Below are positions 16,806-25,975 of a DNA stretch of 64,000 nt, piece by piece (position 1 is the first letter of the stretch; each line of letters starts with the position of its first letter). The stretch covers positions 2,728,001 through 2,792,000 of the forward strand of contig NZ_JADBEM010000001.1 of assembly GCF_014873875.1 (NCBI RefSeq), written 5' to 3'. The notes under the pieces are model-generated. The model saw only the letters and a program-made list of their open reading frames with translations, was not told the DNA's origin and did no database searches. Made by a program: the position numbers and the translations under genes. This DNA comes from Actinopolymorpha pittospori (GTDB lineage: Bacteria > Actinomycetota > Actinomycetes > Propionibacteriales > Actinopolymorphaceae).

Positions 16806-17651
16806 GTGCTTCTCGCGAGTGCGGCAGCCCAGCGGTACGGCGTCGACGAGGCGCAGGCCGCGATCCGGTTCGGGGAGGCGGCGAAGGCCACCGGAGCATG
16901 GGCCGGGCGGCGGTTGCTCTGGCTGGGAAGCGAACCGGCGTTCGAGTTGAGCTTTTGGTGCGGAACGTGCCCCGTCCTGTTCCAGCGGCTGGAGGGCGCG
17001 AAGCGCACCCTCTCCCTGGCCGAGGTCCAGGACAAACTCGCAGGCGGCCTGGAAGACATCGATCCAGGCATCGTGGCGGCGTTCGCCGCGTTGCTGCCCG
17101 CGGCTCACTACCTCGTGATGCTCCTCCAGATCAGGCCACGCCTGACGTATCCAGTCCTCGACGGGGACTACTTCGCCCACGAGCAGGTCGCGACGTGGGG
17201 AATCGACGGCTTCTGGGGTCTACCGGAGAATCCTCGGACGCCCTACTACCGGACGTTCGAGACGGGGGTAGCGGAGGACGCCCACCTGTACGAGTTCGTC
17301 GTGCCCATGGTTCCGCCCTCCTGGAACGACCGCGACCGCGTTGAGCAGTACTCCCGTCTGTTGCACGACGGTCCGGCCCCCGCCGTCGTCGCCGTGAGCA
17401 CGCTCGACATCTGCCAGCCGGCGATGGACGGCCAGAGCGGCGACTACTACGAGCACTGGGCCTTGACGCACTTCCTCCTCGACGGCCACCACAAGATCGA
17501 GGCGGCCGCGGCGAGCGGTCGGCCCGTCCAACTTCTCTCGTTGGTGTCAGTCGACGCCAGCCTGGCCGGAGAGCGCCAAGTCGCCCGGCTGCCCTCCGTC
17601 CGTGCGCAACGCGTGAGTCGGCGACCTCGTTCCGTGCGATCCCAACCGTAG
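16806..17651 (+). CDS. Conserved hypothetical protein (ParB-like motif)
   Basis: A 281-aa protein from GTG 16806. Longer in-frame starts would overlap the opposite gene. The N-terminal part has paired cysteines (LSFWCGTCPVLF), suggesting a redox or metal site. The C-terminal part contains LTHFLLDGHHKIEAAAASG, reminiscent of the ParB/sulfiredoxin-like nucleotide-binding motif (DGHHR...A). I do not recognise a named family. The IS630 element begins 92 bp downstream. Confidence 0.6.
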   Translation: MLLASAAAQRYGVDEAQAAIRFGEAAKATGAWAGRRLLWLGSEPAFELSFWCGTCPVLFQRLEGAKRTLSLAEVQDKLAGGLEDIDPGIVAAFAALLPAAHYLVMLLQIRPRLTYPVLDGDYFAHEQVATWGIDGFWGLPENPRTPYYRTFETGVAEDAHLYEFVVPMVPPSWNDRDRVEQYSRLLHDGPAPAVVAVSTLDICQPAMDGQSGDYYEHWALTHFLLDGHHKIEAAAASGRPVQLLSLVSVDASLAGERQVARLPSVRAQRVSRRPRSVRSQP

Positions 17652-17743
17652 GTCCGCACCCGGACGGGCTCGTCAACTACGCCTGGCTCGTGGGACGTGA
17701 CGGCGACAGAAACCTCGCATCCAACATATGAGATGTCCGTCTA

Positions 17744-18882
17744 GTGTTCCCCGCCGGAAATTCGTATGTTAAATCGGTATGATGGTGTCCGTGGCTCGTA
17801 CTGGGCGGCCGAAGGCCGAGTTGGTGTTGTCTGCTGGTGAGCGGGAGCAGTTGGTTCGTTGGTCGCGTCGGGCGAAGTCGTCGCAGGCGTTGGCGTTGCG
17901 GTCGCGGATCGTGTTGGCGTGTGCGGTGCCGGGGGCGGTGAACAAGCAGGTGGCGGCCGACTTGGGGGTGTCGCCGAACACGGTGAACAAGTGGCGTCGG
18001 CGGTTTGTGGCCAAGCGGTTGGACGGTTTGGTCGATGAGCCGCGGCCGGGTCGTCCACCGTCGATCTTGTTGGACAAGGTGGAGGAGGTGGTGGTTGCGA
18101 CGCTGGAGGAGACGCCGGTGAGTGCGACGCACTGGTCGCGGAGGTCGATGGCGGCGCGTTCGGGTTTGTCTGAGTCGACGATTGGGCGGATCTGGGCGAA
18201 GTTCGAGTTGAAACCGCATCGCAGTGATGGGTTCAAGCTCTCCACGGATCCGTTGTTCGTGGAGAAGGTGGTCGATGTGGTCGGGCTGTACCACAACCCG
18301 CCGGAGCGGGCGGTGGTGTTGTGTGTGGATGAGAAGTCGGGCATGCAGGCGTTGGACCGCTCCCAGCCGGTGCTGCCGGCCATGCCCGGGATGCCGGAGC
18401 GGCGCAGCCACGATTACGTCCGCCACGGTGTGACCAGCCTGTTCGCCGCGTTCAACATTGCCGATGGCACGGTGATCTCCCAGACCCACCGACGACGCCG
18501 CGCCCTGGAGTTCAAGAAGTTCCTGATCGCGATCGACAAAGCGGTCCCTGCCCAACTCGACGTCTACCTCGTCTGCGACAACCTTTCCACTCACAAGACC
18601 CCCGCCATCAACGACTGGCTCGCCCGCCATCCGCGCTTCCACATGCACTTCACCCCGACCGGGGCCTCCTGGCTCAACCAGGTGGAACGCTGGTTCGCCT
18701 TCCTCACCGACCAACTCCTACGCCGCGGCGTCCACAAAAGCGTCCAGGCGTTGGAGAAAGACGTCCGCGAATGGATCAAGAACTGGAACACCGACCCGAA
18801 ACCGTTCGTCTGGAAGAAGACAGCCGAAGAAATCCTCGACTCCCTCGCCCGATATATCGCACGAATTTCCGGCGGGGAACAC
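17744..18882 (+). mobile_element. IS630-family insertion sequence
   Basis: A complete 1139-bp element. The perfect 22-bp terminal inverted repeats are 17744-17765 (begins GTGTTCCCCGCCGG) and 18861-18882. It is flanked by the duplicated TA target (17742-17743 and 18883-18884), the hallmark of IS630/Tc1-mariner transposition. The original site reads CTAG. One transposase gene fills it. It lies 110 bp upstream of the glnII start codon, in the gap after an unrelated gene. It is probably recent, because ends and reading frame are intact. Confidence 0.9.
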
Positions 18883-18885
18883 TAG
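17779..18885 (+). CDS. IS630-family transposase
   Basis: A 368-aa DDE transposase. An N-terminal winged/HTH region ([22 protein letters not shown], about residues 55-76) binds the ends. The catalytic triad is Asp184 (CVDEKSG), Asp267 (CDNLSTHK) and Glu303 (NQVERWF). The gene runs through the right inverted repeat. Its TAG stop (18883-18885) is made of the duplicated TA plus the flanking G, so the element itself carries no stop codon. The frame is intact, so it is probably active. Confidence 0.93.
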   Translation: MMVSVARTGRPKAELVLSAGEREQLVRWSRRAKSSQALALRSRIVLACAVPGAVNKQVAADLGVSPNTVNKWRRRFVAKRLDGLVDEPRPGRPPSILLDKVEEVVVATLEETPVSATHWSRRSMAARSGLSESTIGRIWAKFELKPHRSDGFKLSTDPLFVEKVVDVVGLYHNPPERAVVLCVDEKSGMQALDRSQPVLPAMPGMPERRSHDYVRHGVTSLFAAFNIADGTVISQTHRRRRALEFKKFLIAIDKAVPAQLDVYLVCDNLSTHKTPAINDWLARHPRFHMHFTPTGASWLNQVERWFAFLTDQLLRRGVHKSVQALEKDVREWIKNWNTDPKPFVWKKTAEEILDSLARYIARISGGEH

Positions 18886-18992
18886 TTCATATCGCCTTAA
18901 CACGTGAGCAACGGCCGCGAAATCGCACGTTGTGACCCTGCTTGGGCAAGGACACCGCCTCACAAGGCCCGCGCCCCTAAGGATGAACGCCC

Positions 18993-20012
18993 GTGAGCTA
19001 CAAGGCCGAGTACATCTGGATCGACGGTACCGAGCCGACCGCGAAGCTGCGCTCGAAGACCAAGATCCTCGCTGACGGCACTGAGCCGGGTACCTGGGGC
19101 TTCGACGGCTCCAGCACCAACCAGGCCGTTGGCCACAGCTCGGACCGTGTACTCAAGCCGGCCGCGACCTACCGGGACCCGATCCGCGGTGGGAACGACA
19201 TCCTCGTGCTGTGCGAGGTCTTCAACATCGACGACACCCCGCACGAGTCGAACACCCGTGCGCTGCTGCGTCCGGTCGCCGAGCAGTTCGCGGCCCAGGA
19301 GTCGCTGTTCGGTATCGAGCAGGAGTACACGTTCTTCCAGGGTGCCCGTCCGCTCGGTTTCCCCGACGCCGGCTACCCCGCGCCGCAGGGCGGCTACTAC
19401 TGCGGCGTCGGCGCCGACGAGATCCACGGCCGCGACGTCGTCGAGAAGCACCTCGACAACTGTCTCGCCGCGGGCCTGAGCATCTCCGGTATCAACGCGG
19501 AGGTCATGCCCGGCCAGTGGGAGTTTCAGGTTGGCCCGCTGAGCCCGCTGGAGGTCGCCGACCAGCTCTGGATCGCGCGCTGGCTGCTCTACCGCACCGC
19601 CGAGGACTTCAACATCTCCGCCACCCTCGACCCCAAGCCCGCCAAGGGCGACTGGAACGGCGCGGGCGCCCACACCAACTTCTCCACCAAGGCCATGCGT
19701 GAGGGCTACGACGCGATCATCGAGGCCTGCGAGGCCCTCGGCCGCGACGACAAGCCGGTGGAGCACATCAAGCACTACGGCGCCGGCATCGAGTCCCGCC
19801 TGACCGGCGCCCACGAGACCGCCCCGTGGAGCGAGTACAGCTACGGCGTCTCCAACCGCGGCGCGTCGGTCCGCATCCCGTGGCAGGTCGAGGTCGACAA
19901 GAAGGGCTACATCGAGGACCGCCGCCCCAACGCAAACGTCGACCCCTACGTCGTGACCCGCCTCATCGTCGACACTTGCTGCTCGGCGCTGGACAAGGCG
20001 GCCATGGTCTGA
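18993..20012 (+). CDS. glnII: Type II glutamine synthetase
   Basis: A 339-aa eukaryotic-type glutamine synthetase that makes glutamine from glutamate, ammonia and ATP. Key segments are WGFDGSSTNQA, the glutamate/metal motif FGIEQEYTFF, VMPGQWEFQVGP, and the ATP/metal region NGAGAHTNFSTKAMR. The C-terminus contains NRGASVRIP and EDRRPNANVDPY. There is no adenylylation loop as in GlnA type I. GTG 18993 has AAGGA (18979-18983) upstream. In actinomycetes GlnR usually controls this gene. The IS630 element now sits 110 bp upstream and may have displaced its control region. Confidence 0.95.
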   Translation: MSYKAEYIWIDGTEPTAKLRSKTKILADGTEPGTWGFDGSSTNQAVGHSSDRVLKPAATYRDPIRGGNDILVLCEVFNIDDTPHESNTRALLRPVAEQFAAQESLFGIEQEYTFFQGARPLGFPDAGYPAPQGGYYCGVGADEIHGRDVVEKHLDNCLAAGLSISGINAEVMPGQWEFQVGPLSPLEVADQLWIARWLLYRTAEDFNISATLDPKPAKGDWNGAGAHTNFSTKAMREGYDAIIEACEALGRDDKPVEHIKHYGAGIESRLTGAHETAPWSEYSYGVSNRGASVRIPWQVEVDKKGYIEDRRPNANVDPYVVTRLIVDTCCSALDKAAMV

Positions 20013-20029
20013 CGCCGCTCCACCCGCTC

Positions 20030-20070
20030 GCGCCGAGAGCACCCGTCGTCACGACGGGTGCCCTCGGCGC
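20030..20070 (+). terminator. Strong hairpin after glnII
   Basis: Two 20-base arms (20030-20049 and 20051-20070) pair with a single mismatch around a very short loop, starting 18 bases after the glnII stop codon. The stem is GC-rich and there is no U-tract, as is common in actinomycete terminators. Confidence 0.85.
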
Positions 20071-20237
20071 TTGTGATTCGCGCGGTGGCTTCCCCGACCG
20101 GGATGTCGCAGCCGGTCATCGCCCGCTACGGCCCGTATCATCGGCGCAGGTCCCGAAGAGTTTCTTTCCGCCTCGCCGATGAGTTTCGCCGCCGACCGCG
20201 GTCAGATTCGATACCCAAGCACCCAGGGAGTGGTTCG

Positions 20238-20858
20238 ATGCGGAAGATCACCGCTGGTCTGTTCATCTCGCTCGACGGCGTCGTGGGAGAACCCGCAGAC
20301 TGGCACTTCCCCTACTTCAACGACGAGATGGGCATCGCCGTCAGCAGCCAGATGGAGACTGCCGACACGATGCTCTTCGGTCGCAAGACCTACGACAGCT
20401 TCGCCGGCGCGTGGCCGGAGCGGGAGGCCGCGGGCGGCGAGGACGCCGGCTTTGCCAAGGCACTCGGCGACGCGCGCAAGATCGTCGTGTCACGGCAGAA
20501 CCTCCAGTTCAGCTGGCGCAACTCCGAGCAGTTGAAGGGCGACCTCGTCGAGGCCGTCACCGCACTGAAGAACGAGCCGGGCGCGGGCGACATCGCGCTG
20601 AGCGGATCCGTCTCCATCGTTCGCAAGCTTCTTGCCGTTGGTCTCCTCGACCAACTGAGCCTGCTGGTCCACCCGATCGCGGTCCGCAATGGCCTGCGCC
20701 TGTTCGACGAGGGCGAGTGGTCGATCCCCTTGCGGCTGGAGTCGTCCCAGGCCTTCAGCACCGGCGTTCTGCACCTCGTCTACGCCCCGGACGAGTCGAC
20801 GTCCGCAGGCAGCTACGACGACGCGAAGGCGCACCTGTCCCAGACCGAGAGCAGCTGA
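20238..20858 (+). CDS. Dihydrofolate reductase-fold (RibD C-terminal) protein
   Basis: A 206-aa protein. ATG 20238 has GGGAG (20226-20230) seven bases upstream. The opening RKITAGLFISLDGVVGEP, the strand/turn TMLFGRKTYDSFAGAWP, KIVVSRQN and the late segment LLDQLSLLVHPIAV are typical of the actinobacterial DHFR-like family (RibD_C). These are NADPH-binding reductases whose substrates are mostly unknown. It is probably not the folate enzyme, since the classical DHFR motifs are only partly kept. A glnII terminator precedes it. Confidence 0.85.
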   Translation: MRKITAGLFISLDGVVGEPADWHFPYFNDEMGIAVSSQMETADTMLFGRKTYDSFAGAWPEREAAGGEDAGFAKALGDARKIVVSRQNLQFSWRNSEQLKGDLVEAVTALKNEPGAGDIALSGSVSIVRKLLAVGLLDQLSLLVHPIAVRNGLRLFDEGEWSIPLRLESSQAFSTGVLHLVYAPDESTSAGSYDDAKAHLSQTESS

Positions 20859-20868
20859 CCCCGCTGCC

Positions 20869-21269
20869 ATGCCGCACCCGCAGTGGCGGGCCATCGCCCA
20901 CGTCGCCTCGCTTGCCGAGGGCGAACCCGTGGACGCATCGTCTCGAGTGACGCTGCACTTTCACCCCGACCGGCTCGTGGCGGGAGTGCCGATCCTGGCG
21001 GCGATGGCCCGTGACGGGAGGTACCGGTCGCAGTTCGAGACCGGGACCAGCAACGGGACCGCCACCCCACCTACCGAGGTGCGGAGTTCGTGGACCTGGG
21101 CGTCTCCATCGCCCGTGGCGGCCATCTCGATCCGGGCGTCATCGGCGACGCCTCCCGCAGCGGCCAGTACGACGAGCAGGCCCTCAAACGGGTCTGGCAC
21201 TACCTGGCCAGGTTCGGAGCGCCCGACCTGCGGGCGACGAGCGTGGACAGCGGACGCCTCGTCACCTGA
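20869..21269 (+). pseudogene. DUF3626 remnant with internal deletion
   Basis: The first 60 codons (RVTLHFHPDR ... YRSQFETGTSNG) and a last block in another frame (TYRGAEFVDLGVSIARGGHLDP ... LKRVWHYLARFG) correspond to the start and end of a DUF3626-type protein, normally about 300 aa. The middle is missing and the two pieces are in different frames, joined near 21,060. Family naming is from memory of the motif pair HFHPDR/FETGTSNG. No functional product is expected. Confidence 0.6.
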
Positions 21270-21298
21270 CCAGACCTGGTGTGGAGCCACGGACGCGG

Positions 21299-24200
21299 TC
21301 AGGCCCGCACACACCCAGGGCCGAGAAGGGCTTTCAGGTCACCGACCAGCGCGGGGCTGGGCGCGACCCGCCAGCGGTCCTCCAGACGCATCACCAGCGT
21401 CTTCTCGAGGGACTGCAGATGCAGGTGCACCTGGACGCCGCCGGCGTGGCTGGCGAAGATCTCCTTCAGCCGGTCGACCACAGGTGGCGTGCAGCGGTCA
21501 CGCAGCAGGGTGATCGCCATCGGCCCCGTCGTACTCCCGGACAACCGCGTCAGGTCGGGCACGGTGAGGTCGGAGGCGATGAGTTGGGCGTCGTCCTCGC
21601 GCCGATCGAGCCGGCCTCGGACGGCGACGATGGTGTCCTCGGCGAGTTCTGCCCCGTGAAGCTGGTAGGTGGCGGGGAAGAAGAGGACGTCGATGCCACC
21701 CGTGAGGTCCTCGAGAGTGACGACTGCCCAGGGATCGCCCCGCCTGGTCATCCGTCGTTGGACGGTCGTGACGAGGCCGGCGACGGTGACGGTGGCCCCG
21801 TCGGGCCGCTCGTCGTCCGCGAGCAGCGACGCGACGCTGGTGTCGCTGAGCCGTGCGAGCCCCTGCTCGACGCCGTTCAACGGATGGTCGGAGACGTAGA
21901 GTCCGAGCATGTCCCGCTCGTTGGCGAGGAGCACCCGCTTGTCCCACTCGTCGATGGTCGGGACGCTGAACGGAATCGACAGGTCCGAGGCGCTGTCATC
22001 GTCGTCGAAGGATCCGAACAGCGAGTGCTGCCCGATGGCCTCGGCGCGCTTCTCGTTGACGAAGTAGTCGATCGCTTCCTCATGGCAGGTGGTCAGCGCC
22101 CGGCGGCGGTGCCCCATCGAGTCGAAGGCCCCAGCCTTGATCAGTGACTCGACCACCCGCTTGTTGCACGCGGCCAGCGGCGCCTTGGCCAGGAAGTCGG
22201 CGAAGTCGGTGAAGCGGCTCTTCTCAGCCCGCGCCTCGACGATGCCGTCGACGACACCCGCGCCCACGTTGCGCACCGCCGTCAGTCCGAAGCGGATGTT
22301 GCTGCCGACAGGGGTGAAGGTCGCCTCCGACTCGTTCACGTCGGGCGGGAGCACGGTGATGCCCATGTGTCGGCACTCTCCGAGGTAGAGCGCCAACCGG
22401 TCCTTGACATCGCCGACGGAGGTCAACACCGCGGCCATGTACTCCACCGGGAAGTGCGCCTTGAGGTAGGCGGCCCAGTACGCCACCAGTCCGTACGCGG
22501 CCGAGTGGGCCTTGTTGAACGCGTAGTCGGAGAAGGGAACCAGGACCTCCCACAGGGCACGGATCGAGTCCGCGGAGAAACCGTTCACCCGCATTCCGCG
22601 TTCGAAGTCGACGAACTCGGCGTCCAGGACCTCCTTCTTCTTCTTGCCCATCGCCTTGCGGAGCAGATCGGCCTTGCCCAGGGTGTAGCCCGCGAGCTGG
22701 CGGGCGATCTCCATCACCTGCTCCTGGTAGATGATGAGGCCGTACGTCTCGGCGAGGATCGGCTGGAGCGCGTCGGCCAGCTCCGGATGGAGGTAGCTGG
22801 TCTCCTGTTGGCCGTTCTTACGTTGGGCGTAGTTGATGTGGGAGTTGGCACCCATCGGGCCGGGCCGGTAGAGCGCGATGGTGGCGGAGATGTCCTCGAA
22901 CCGGTCCGGCTTCATCAGCTTCAGCAGCGACCGCATCGGTCCGCCGTCCAACTGGAACACGCCGAGAGTGTCCCCCCGGGCCAGCAACTCATAGGTTTTC
23001 TGGTCGTCGCGGGACTTCCCCAACTGCTCGAGGTCGACGTCCACACCCCGCGCGCGGTGCACGTTGGCGATCGCGTCACCCAGCACCGCGAGGTTGCGGA
23101 GACCGAGAAAGTCCATCTTGACAAGGCCGAGGGACTCGCATGCGGGGTAGTCGAACTGCGTGAGGATCGCGCCGTTCTGCTCCCGCTTCATGATCGGAAC
23201 GATGTCGATCAGCGGGTCCGACGACATGATCACACCGGCGGCGTGCATGCCCCACTGACGTTTCAGCCCCTCGATCCCGGTGGCCTTGTCGACGACGGCC
23301 TTGACCTCGGCGTCCCCGTCGTAGAGGGCTCGGAACTCCCCGCCTTCGCTGTACCGCTTGTGCGAAGAGTCGAAGAGTTGCTTGAGCGGAACGTCCTTGC
23401 CCATCACGGGCGGCGGCATGGCCTTGGTGATCCGGTCACCGGTGGCGAAGGGATAGCCCAGCACCCGGGAGGCGTCCTTGACCGCCTGCTTGGCCTTGAT
23501 CGTTCCGTAGGTGACGATCTGACACACCCGGTCGTCGCCGTACTTGTCGGTGACGTACCGGATCACCTCACCGCGACGACGCTCGTCGAAGTCGACGTCG
23601 AAGTCCGGCATCGACCTGCGTTCGGGGTTGAGGAAGCGTTCGAAGATCAGGCCGTGTTCGAGTGGGTCGAGGTCGGTGATGCGCATCGCGTAGGCGCACA
23701 TCGATCCCGCGCCCGAGCCGCGGACCACGCTGCGGATGCCACGGTCGGTCGCCCAGGTGATGAAGTCGGCGACCACGAGGAAGTAGCCGGCGTAGCCCTT
23801 CCCGATGATCACCTCCGCCTCGAAGTCCGCGCGCCGGCGGACGGTGTCGGGGATGCCCGCCGGGTAGCGGCGCCGGAGCCCGACCTCGACCTGTTTGAGG
23901 AACCACGACGTCTCGTCCTCCCCAGGCGGGCAGGGAAAGCGCGGCATGTAGCGGCCTTCACCCTCGGTGAAGGAGATCTCGCACCGCTCGGCGATCTCCA
24001 GGGTGGCGTCACACGCCTCGGGTAGGTCGCGGAACACCTCCCGCATCTCCGCGGCCGACTTCAGGTAGTAGCTGTCGCCCTCCAACTTGAACCGCTTCGG
24101 ATCGGCGAGGGTGGAGGCGGACTGGACGCACAGCAGCACCTCGTGCGCGGGGGCGTCCTCACGTTCGACGTAGTGCAGGTCGTTGGTGGCCACGAGGGGG

Positions 24201-24838
24201 AGGGACAGGTCCTTGGCCAGCCGGAGCAGGTCGGTGCGAACGCGCTTCTCGATCGTCAGGCCGTGGTCCATCAGCTCGACGTAGTAGTTGCCCGCGCCGA
24301 ACGTGTCGCGGAACTCCGCGGCCGAAGCGCGCGCCTGCTCGTACTGCCCCAGCCGCAGGTAGGTCTGCACCTCGCCCGATGGGCAGCCGGTCGTGGCGAC
24401 CAGCCCTTCGGAGTAGGTACGCAGCAGCTCACGGTCCATCCGCGGCTTGTAGAAGAACCCCTCGATGGAGGCGAGCGAGCCGAGCCGGAACAGGTTGTGC
24501 ATGCCCTCGTTGTTCTGCGCCAGCAGCGTCATGTGGGTGTAGGCGCCACCACCGGACACGTCGTCCCCACCTCCGGCACCCCACCGGACCCGGGTGCGGT
24601 CACTCCGGTGCGTCTTGGGGGTGACGTAGGCCTCCAGGCCGATGATCGGCTTCACCGAGGTCGACTGCGACGCCTTGTAGAACTCGTACGCGCCGAAGAG
24701 GAAGCCGTGATCGGTCAGGGCCACCGCCGGCATCCGCTGCTGCTCGCAGGCGGCGAAGAGGTCCCCGACCCGGGCCGCGCCGTCCAACATCGAGTACTCC
24801 GAGTGAACGTGCAGATGAACGAAGTCCCCGCGCGACAT
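21299..24838 (-). CDS. dnaE: DNA polymerase III subunit alpha
   Basis: The 1179-aa replicative polymerase. ATG 24838 is chosen because MSRGDFVHLHVHSEYS opens the PHP domain at the family position and AAGGGGA lies upstream; longer starts only add spurious sequence. Order: PHP domain (HLHVHSEYSMLDG, residues 8-20), palm with catalytic aspartates in PDFDVDFDERRR (about 411-422), TLGVFQLDGGPMRSLL, fingers with YQEQVMEIARQLAGYTLG and KAHSAAYGLVAYW, HhH region (CNKRVVESLIKAGAFD), then an OB fold (VTVAGLVTTVQRR). It synthesises the chromosome with the clamp and tau complex in the cytoplasm. The length is standard for DnaE1. No clear proofreading domain is fused. Confidence 0.96.
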   Translation of the reverse strand: MSRGDFVHLHVHSEYSMLDGAARVGDLFAACEQQRMPAVALTDHGFLFGAYEFYKASQSTSVKPIIGLEAYVTPKTHRSDRTRVRWGAGGGDDVSGGGAYTHMTLLAQNNEGMHNLFRLGSLASIEGFFYKPRMDRELLRTYSEGLVATTGCPSGEVQTYLRLGQYEQARASAAEFRDTFGAGNYYVELMDHGLTIEKRVRTDLLRLAKDLSLPLVATNDLHYVEREDAPAHEVLLCVQSASTLADPKRFKLEGDSYYLKSAAEMREVFRDLPEACDATLEIAERCEISFTEGEGRYMPRFPCPPGEDETSWFLKQVEVGLRRRYPAGIPDTVRRRADFEAEVIIGKGYAGYFLVVADFITWATDRGIRSVVRGSGAGSMCAYAMRITDLDPLEHGLIFERFLNPERRSMPDFDVDFDERRRGEVIRYVTDKYGDDRVCQIVTYGTIKAKQAVKDASRVLGYPFATGDRITKAMPPPVMGKDVPLKQLFDSSHKRYSEGGEFRALYDGDAEVKAVVDKATGIEGLKRQWGMHAAGVIMSSDPLIDIVPIMKREQNGAILTQFDYPACESLGLVKMDFLGLRNLAVLGDAIANVHRARGVDVDLEQLGKSRDDQKTYELLARGDTLGVFQLDGGPMRSLLKLMKPDRFEDISATIALYRPGPMGANSHINYAQRKNGQQETSYLHPELADALQPILAETYGLIIYQEQVMEIARQLAGYTLGKADLLRKAMGKKKKEVLDAEFVDFERGMRVNGFSADSIRALWEVLVPFSDYAFNKAHSAAYGLVAYWAAYLKAHFPVEYMAAVLTSVGDVKDRLALYLGECRHMGITVLPPDVNESEATFTPVGSNIRFGLTAVRNVGAGVVDGIVEARAEKSRFTDFADFLAKAPLAACNKRVVESLIKAGAFDSMGHRRRALTTCHEEAIDYFVNEKRAEAIGQHSLFGSFDDDDSASDLSIPFSVPTIDEWDKRVLLANERDMLGLYVSDHPLNGVEQGLARLSDTSVASLLADDERPDGATVTVAGLVTTVQRRMTRRGDPWAVVTLEDLTGGIDVLFFPATYQLHGAELAEDTIVAVRGRLDRREDDAQLIASDLTVPDLTRLSGSTTGPMAITLLRDRCTPPVVDRLKEIFASHAGGVQVHLHLQSLEKTLVMRLEDRWRVAPSPALVGDLKALLGPGCVRA

Positions 24839-24987
24839 ACGTCCCCTTCTCCGCCACACAAGCCCGCGGCCCGTGCCCCCGCGGCGGTCTGGCGAGGCCG
24901 ACGAGAGTAACCCAGTCACGCCATGTGCACGCGAACGACTGACCCCTTTGCCGGGCCCAGCCTTGGCCGGCCCCGGCCGCCGGCTGG

Positions 24988-25872
24988 TCACGCGTGCAGG
25001 TCGGGGAGGCTGCTGCCGCGCTGTTGCTGCCAGGCGTCGCCGGCTTCGTCGTGGTCGGTGGATCGGCTCAGGTGCTCCCACTTCGCGTCGGTCTCGATCC
25101 GGTGGTGCCAGACCTCGCGGCCGTACTCGTAGGCGTCACTGCCGGCGAGGATCCGCAGCGGCGGGTCGTCGAGGTCGGCGATGGCGAGTACGAGCTGGGC
25201 GACCTTGCGCGGGTCGCCGTTCGCAGTGTGTTCGAACCCGGTCATGGAGCGGGCGGACGCGCCGACCGTTGCCTCGTACGGCTCGCTGATCGGTGGGATG
25301 GTCATCGACGACCCCGCCCAGTCGGTACGCATCCCGCCGGGCTCCACGACCGTGACCTTGATGCCGAGCGGCGTGACCTCGGCCGCGAGCGCCTCACTGA
25401 ACCCGCCGACGGCCCACTTCGCGGACTGGTACGCGGTCATACCCGGACTTCCGATGCGGCCGCCGACCGACGAGATCTGGATGATCCGTCCGCCGCCCTG
25501 CTCGCGCAGGAACGGTACGGCGGCCTTGGTGACGTAGACCGTTCCGAGGAAGTTCGTCTCGATCTGGCGGCGGAAGACCTCAAGGGTGGTGTCCTCCAGC
25601 GACACCCGGTCACCCTGGCCCGCGTTGTTGACCACGACGTCGAGCCGGCCGAACGCCGCGACCCCTTTCGCGACTGCGGCCTGGGCGGCAACGGGATCGG
25701 TGACGTCGAGTTGCTCGACGTGGACGCGCTCCCCGTACCGCTCGACAAGATCGTCGAGGGCGCGCGGATTCCGGGCCGTGGCGACCACACGATGACCGGA
25801 GGCGAGCACCTGCTCGACGATCTGGCGGCCAAGACCCCGGGACGAACCGGTCACGAAGAACACCGAACTCAT
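24988..25872 (-). CDS. Short-chain dehydrogenase/reductase
   Basis: A 294-aa classical SDR. Cofactor motif is TGSSRGLG (residues 8-15), then NNAG, the catalytic serine in IIQISSVGGRIGS and YQSAKWA as the Tyr-x-x-x-Lys pair. The Arg after the second strand (ATARNPRAL) suggests NADP(H). The C-terminus is long (ending in a Gln/Asp-rich tail) as in the group annotated as oxidoreductases acting on ketones. It is divergent from a TetR gene, with a perfect dyad 24 bp from its start codon. It is therefore almost certainly repressed by that TetR protein and induced by its substrate. Confidence 0.92.
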   Translation of the reverse strand: MSSVFFVTGSSRGLGRQIVEQVLASGHRVVATARNPRALDDLVERYGERVHVEQLDVTDPVAAQAAVAKGVAAFGRLDVVVNNAGQGDRVSLEDTTLEVFRRQIETNFLGTVYVTKAAVPFLREQGGGRIIQISSVGGRIGSPGMTAYQSAKWAVGGFSEALAAEVTPLGIKVTVVEPGGMRTDWAGSSMTIPPISEPYEATVGASARSMTGFEHTANGDPRKVAQLVLAIADLDDPPLRILAGSDAYEYGREVWHHRIETDAKWEHLSRSTDHDEAGDAWQQQRGSSLPDLHA

Positions 25873-25895
25873 GAAGGGAGATCCTTACTGTCGAT

Positions 25896-25918
25896 TTAAC
25901 GCAACATGCTTGCGTTAA
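25896..25918. promoter_or_regulatory. TetR operator O1 (perfect dyad)
   Basis: Perfect 9-bp arms TTAACGCAA (25896-25904) and TTGCGTTAA (25910-25918) flank a 5-base centre. It sits directly upstream of the SDR start codon in the divergent gap. Size and symmetry fit a TetR-family dimer site. Confidence 0.8.
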
Positions 25919-25943
25919 GTGCGACGATAGGCCGGCGTCGGAT

Positions 25944-25966
25944 TTAAGTCAATGGCCTTGCGTTAT
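25944..25966. promoter_or_regulatory. TetR operator O2 (imperfect dyad)
   Basis: A second site with the same 9-5-9 layout: TTAAGTCAA (25944-25952) and TTGCGTTAT (25958-25966), six of nine arm positions paired. Its centre is 48 bp from O1. It overlaps the promoter-proximal region of the TetR gene, fitting autoregulation. The right arm is nearly identical to O1. Confidence 0.7.
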
Positions 25967-25975
25967 CTTTGGCTG

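Noticed and set aside
12368..17651. Prophage
   Set aside because: Only the GH25 lysin is phage-like; no integrase, capsid, tail or terminase genes were seen.
22367..24025. 552-codon open frame antisense to dnaE
   Set aside because: Long antisense frames are expected opposite GC-rich genes; the sequence is His/Arg/Val-rich with no motifs, and dnaE is certain.
25215..25245. GTTCGAACCC resembling a tRNA T-arm
   Set aside because: It lies within the SDR coding sequence and no acceptor stem or anticodon arm can be formed around it.
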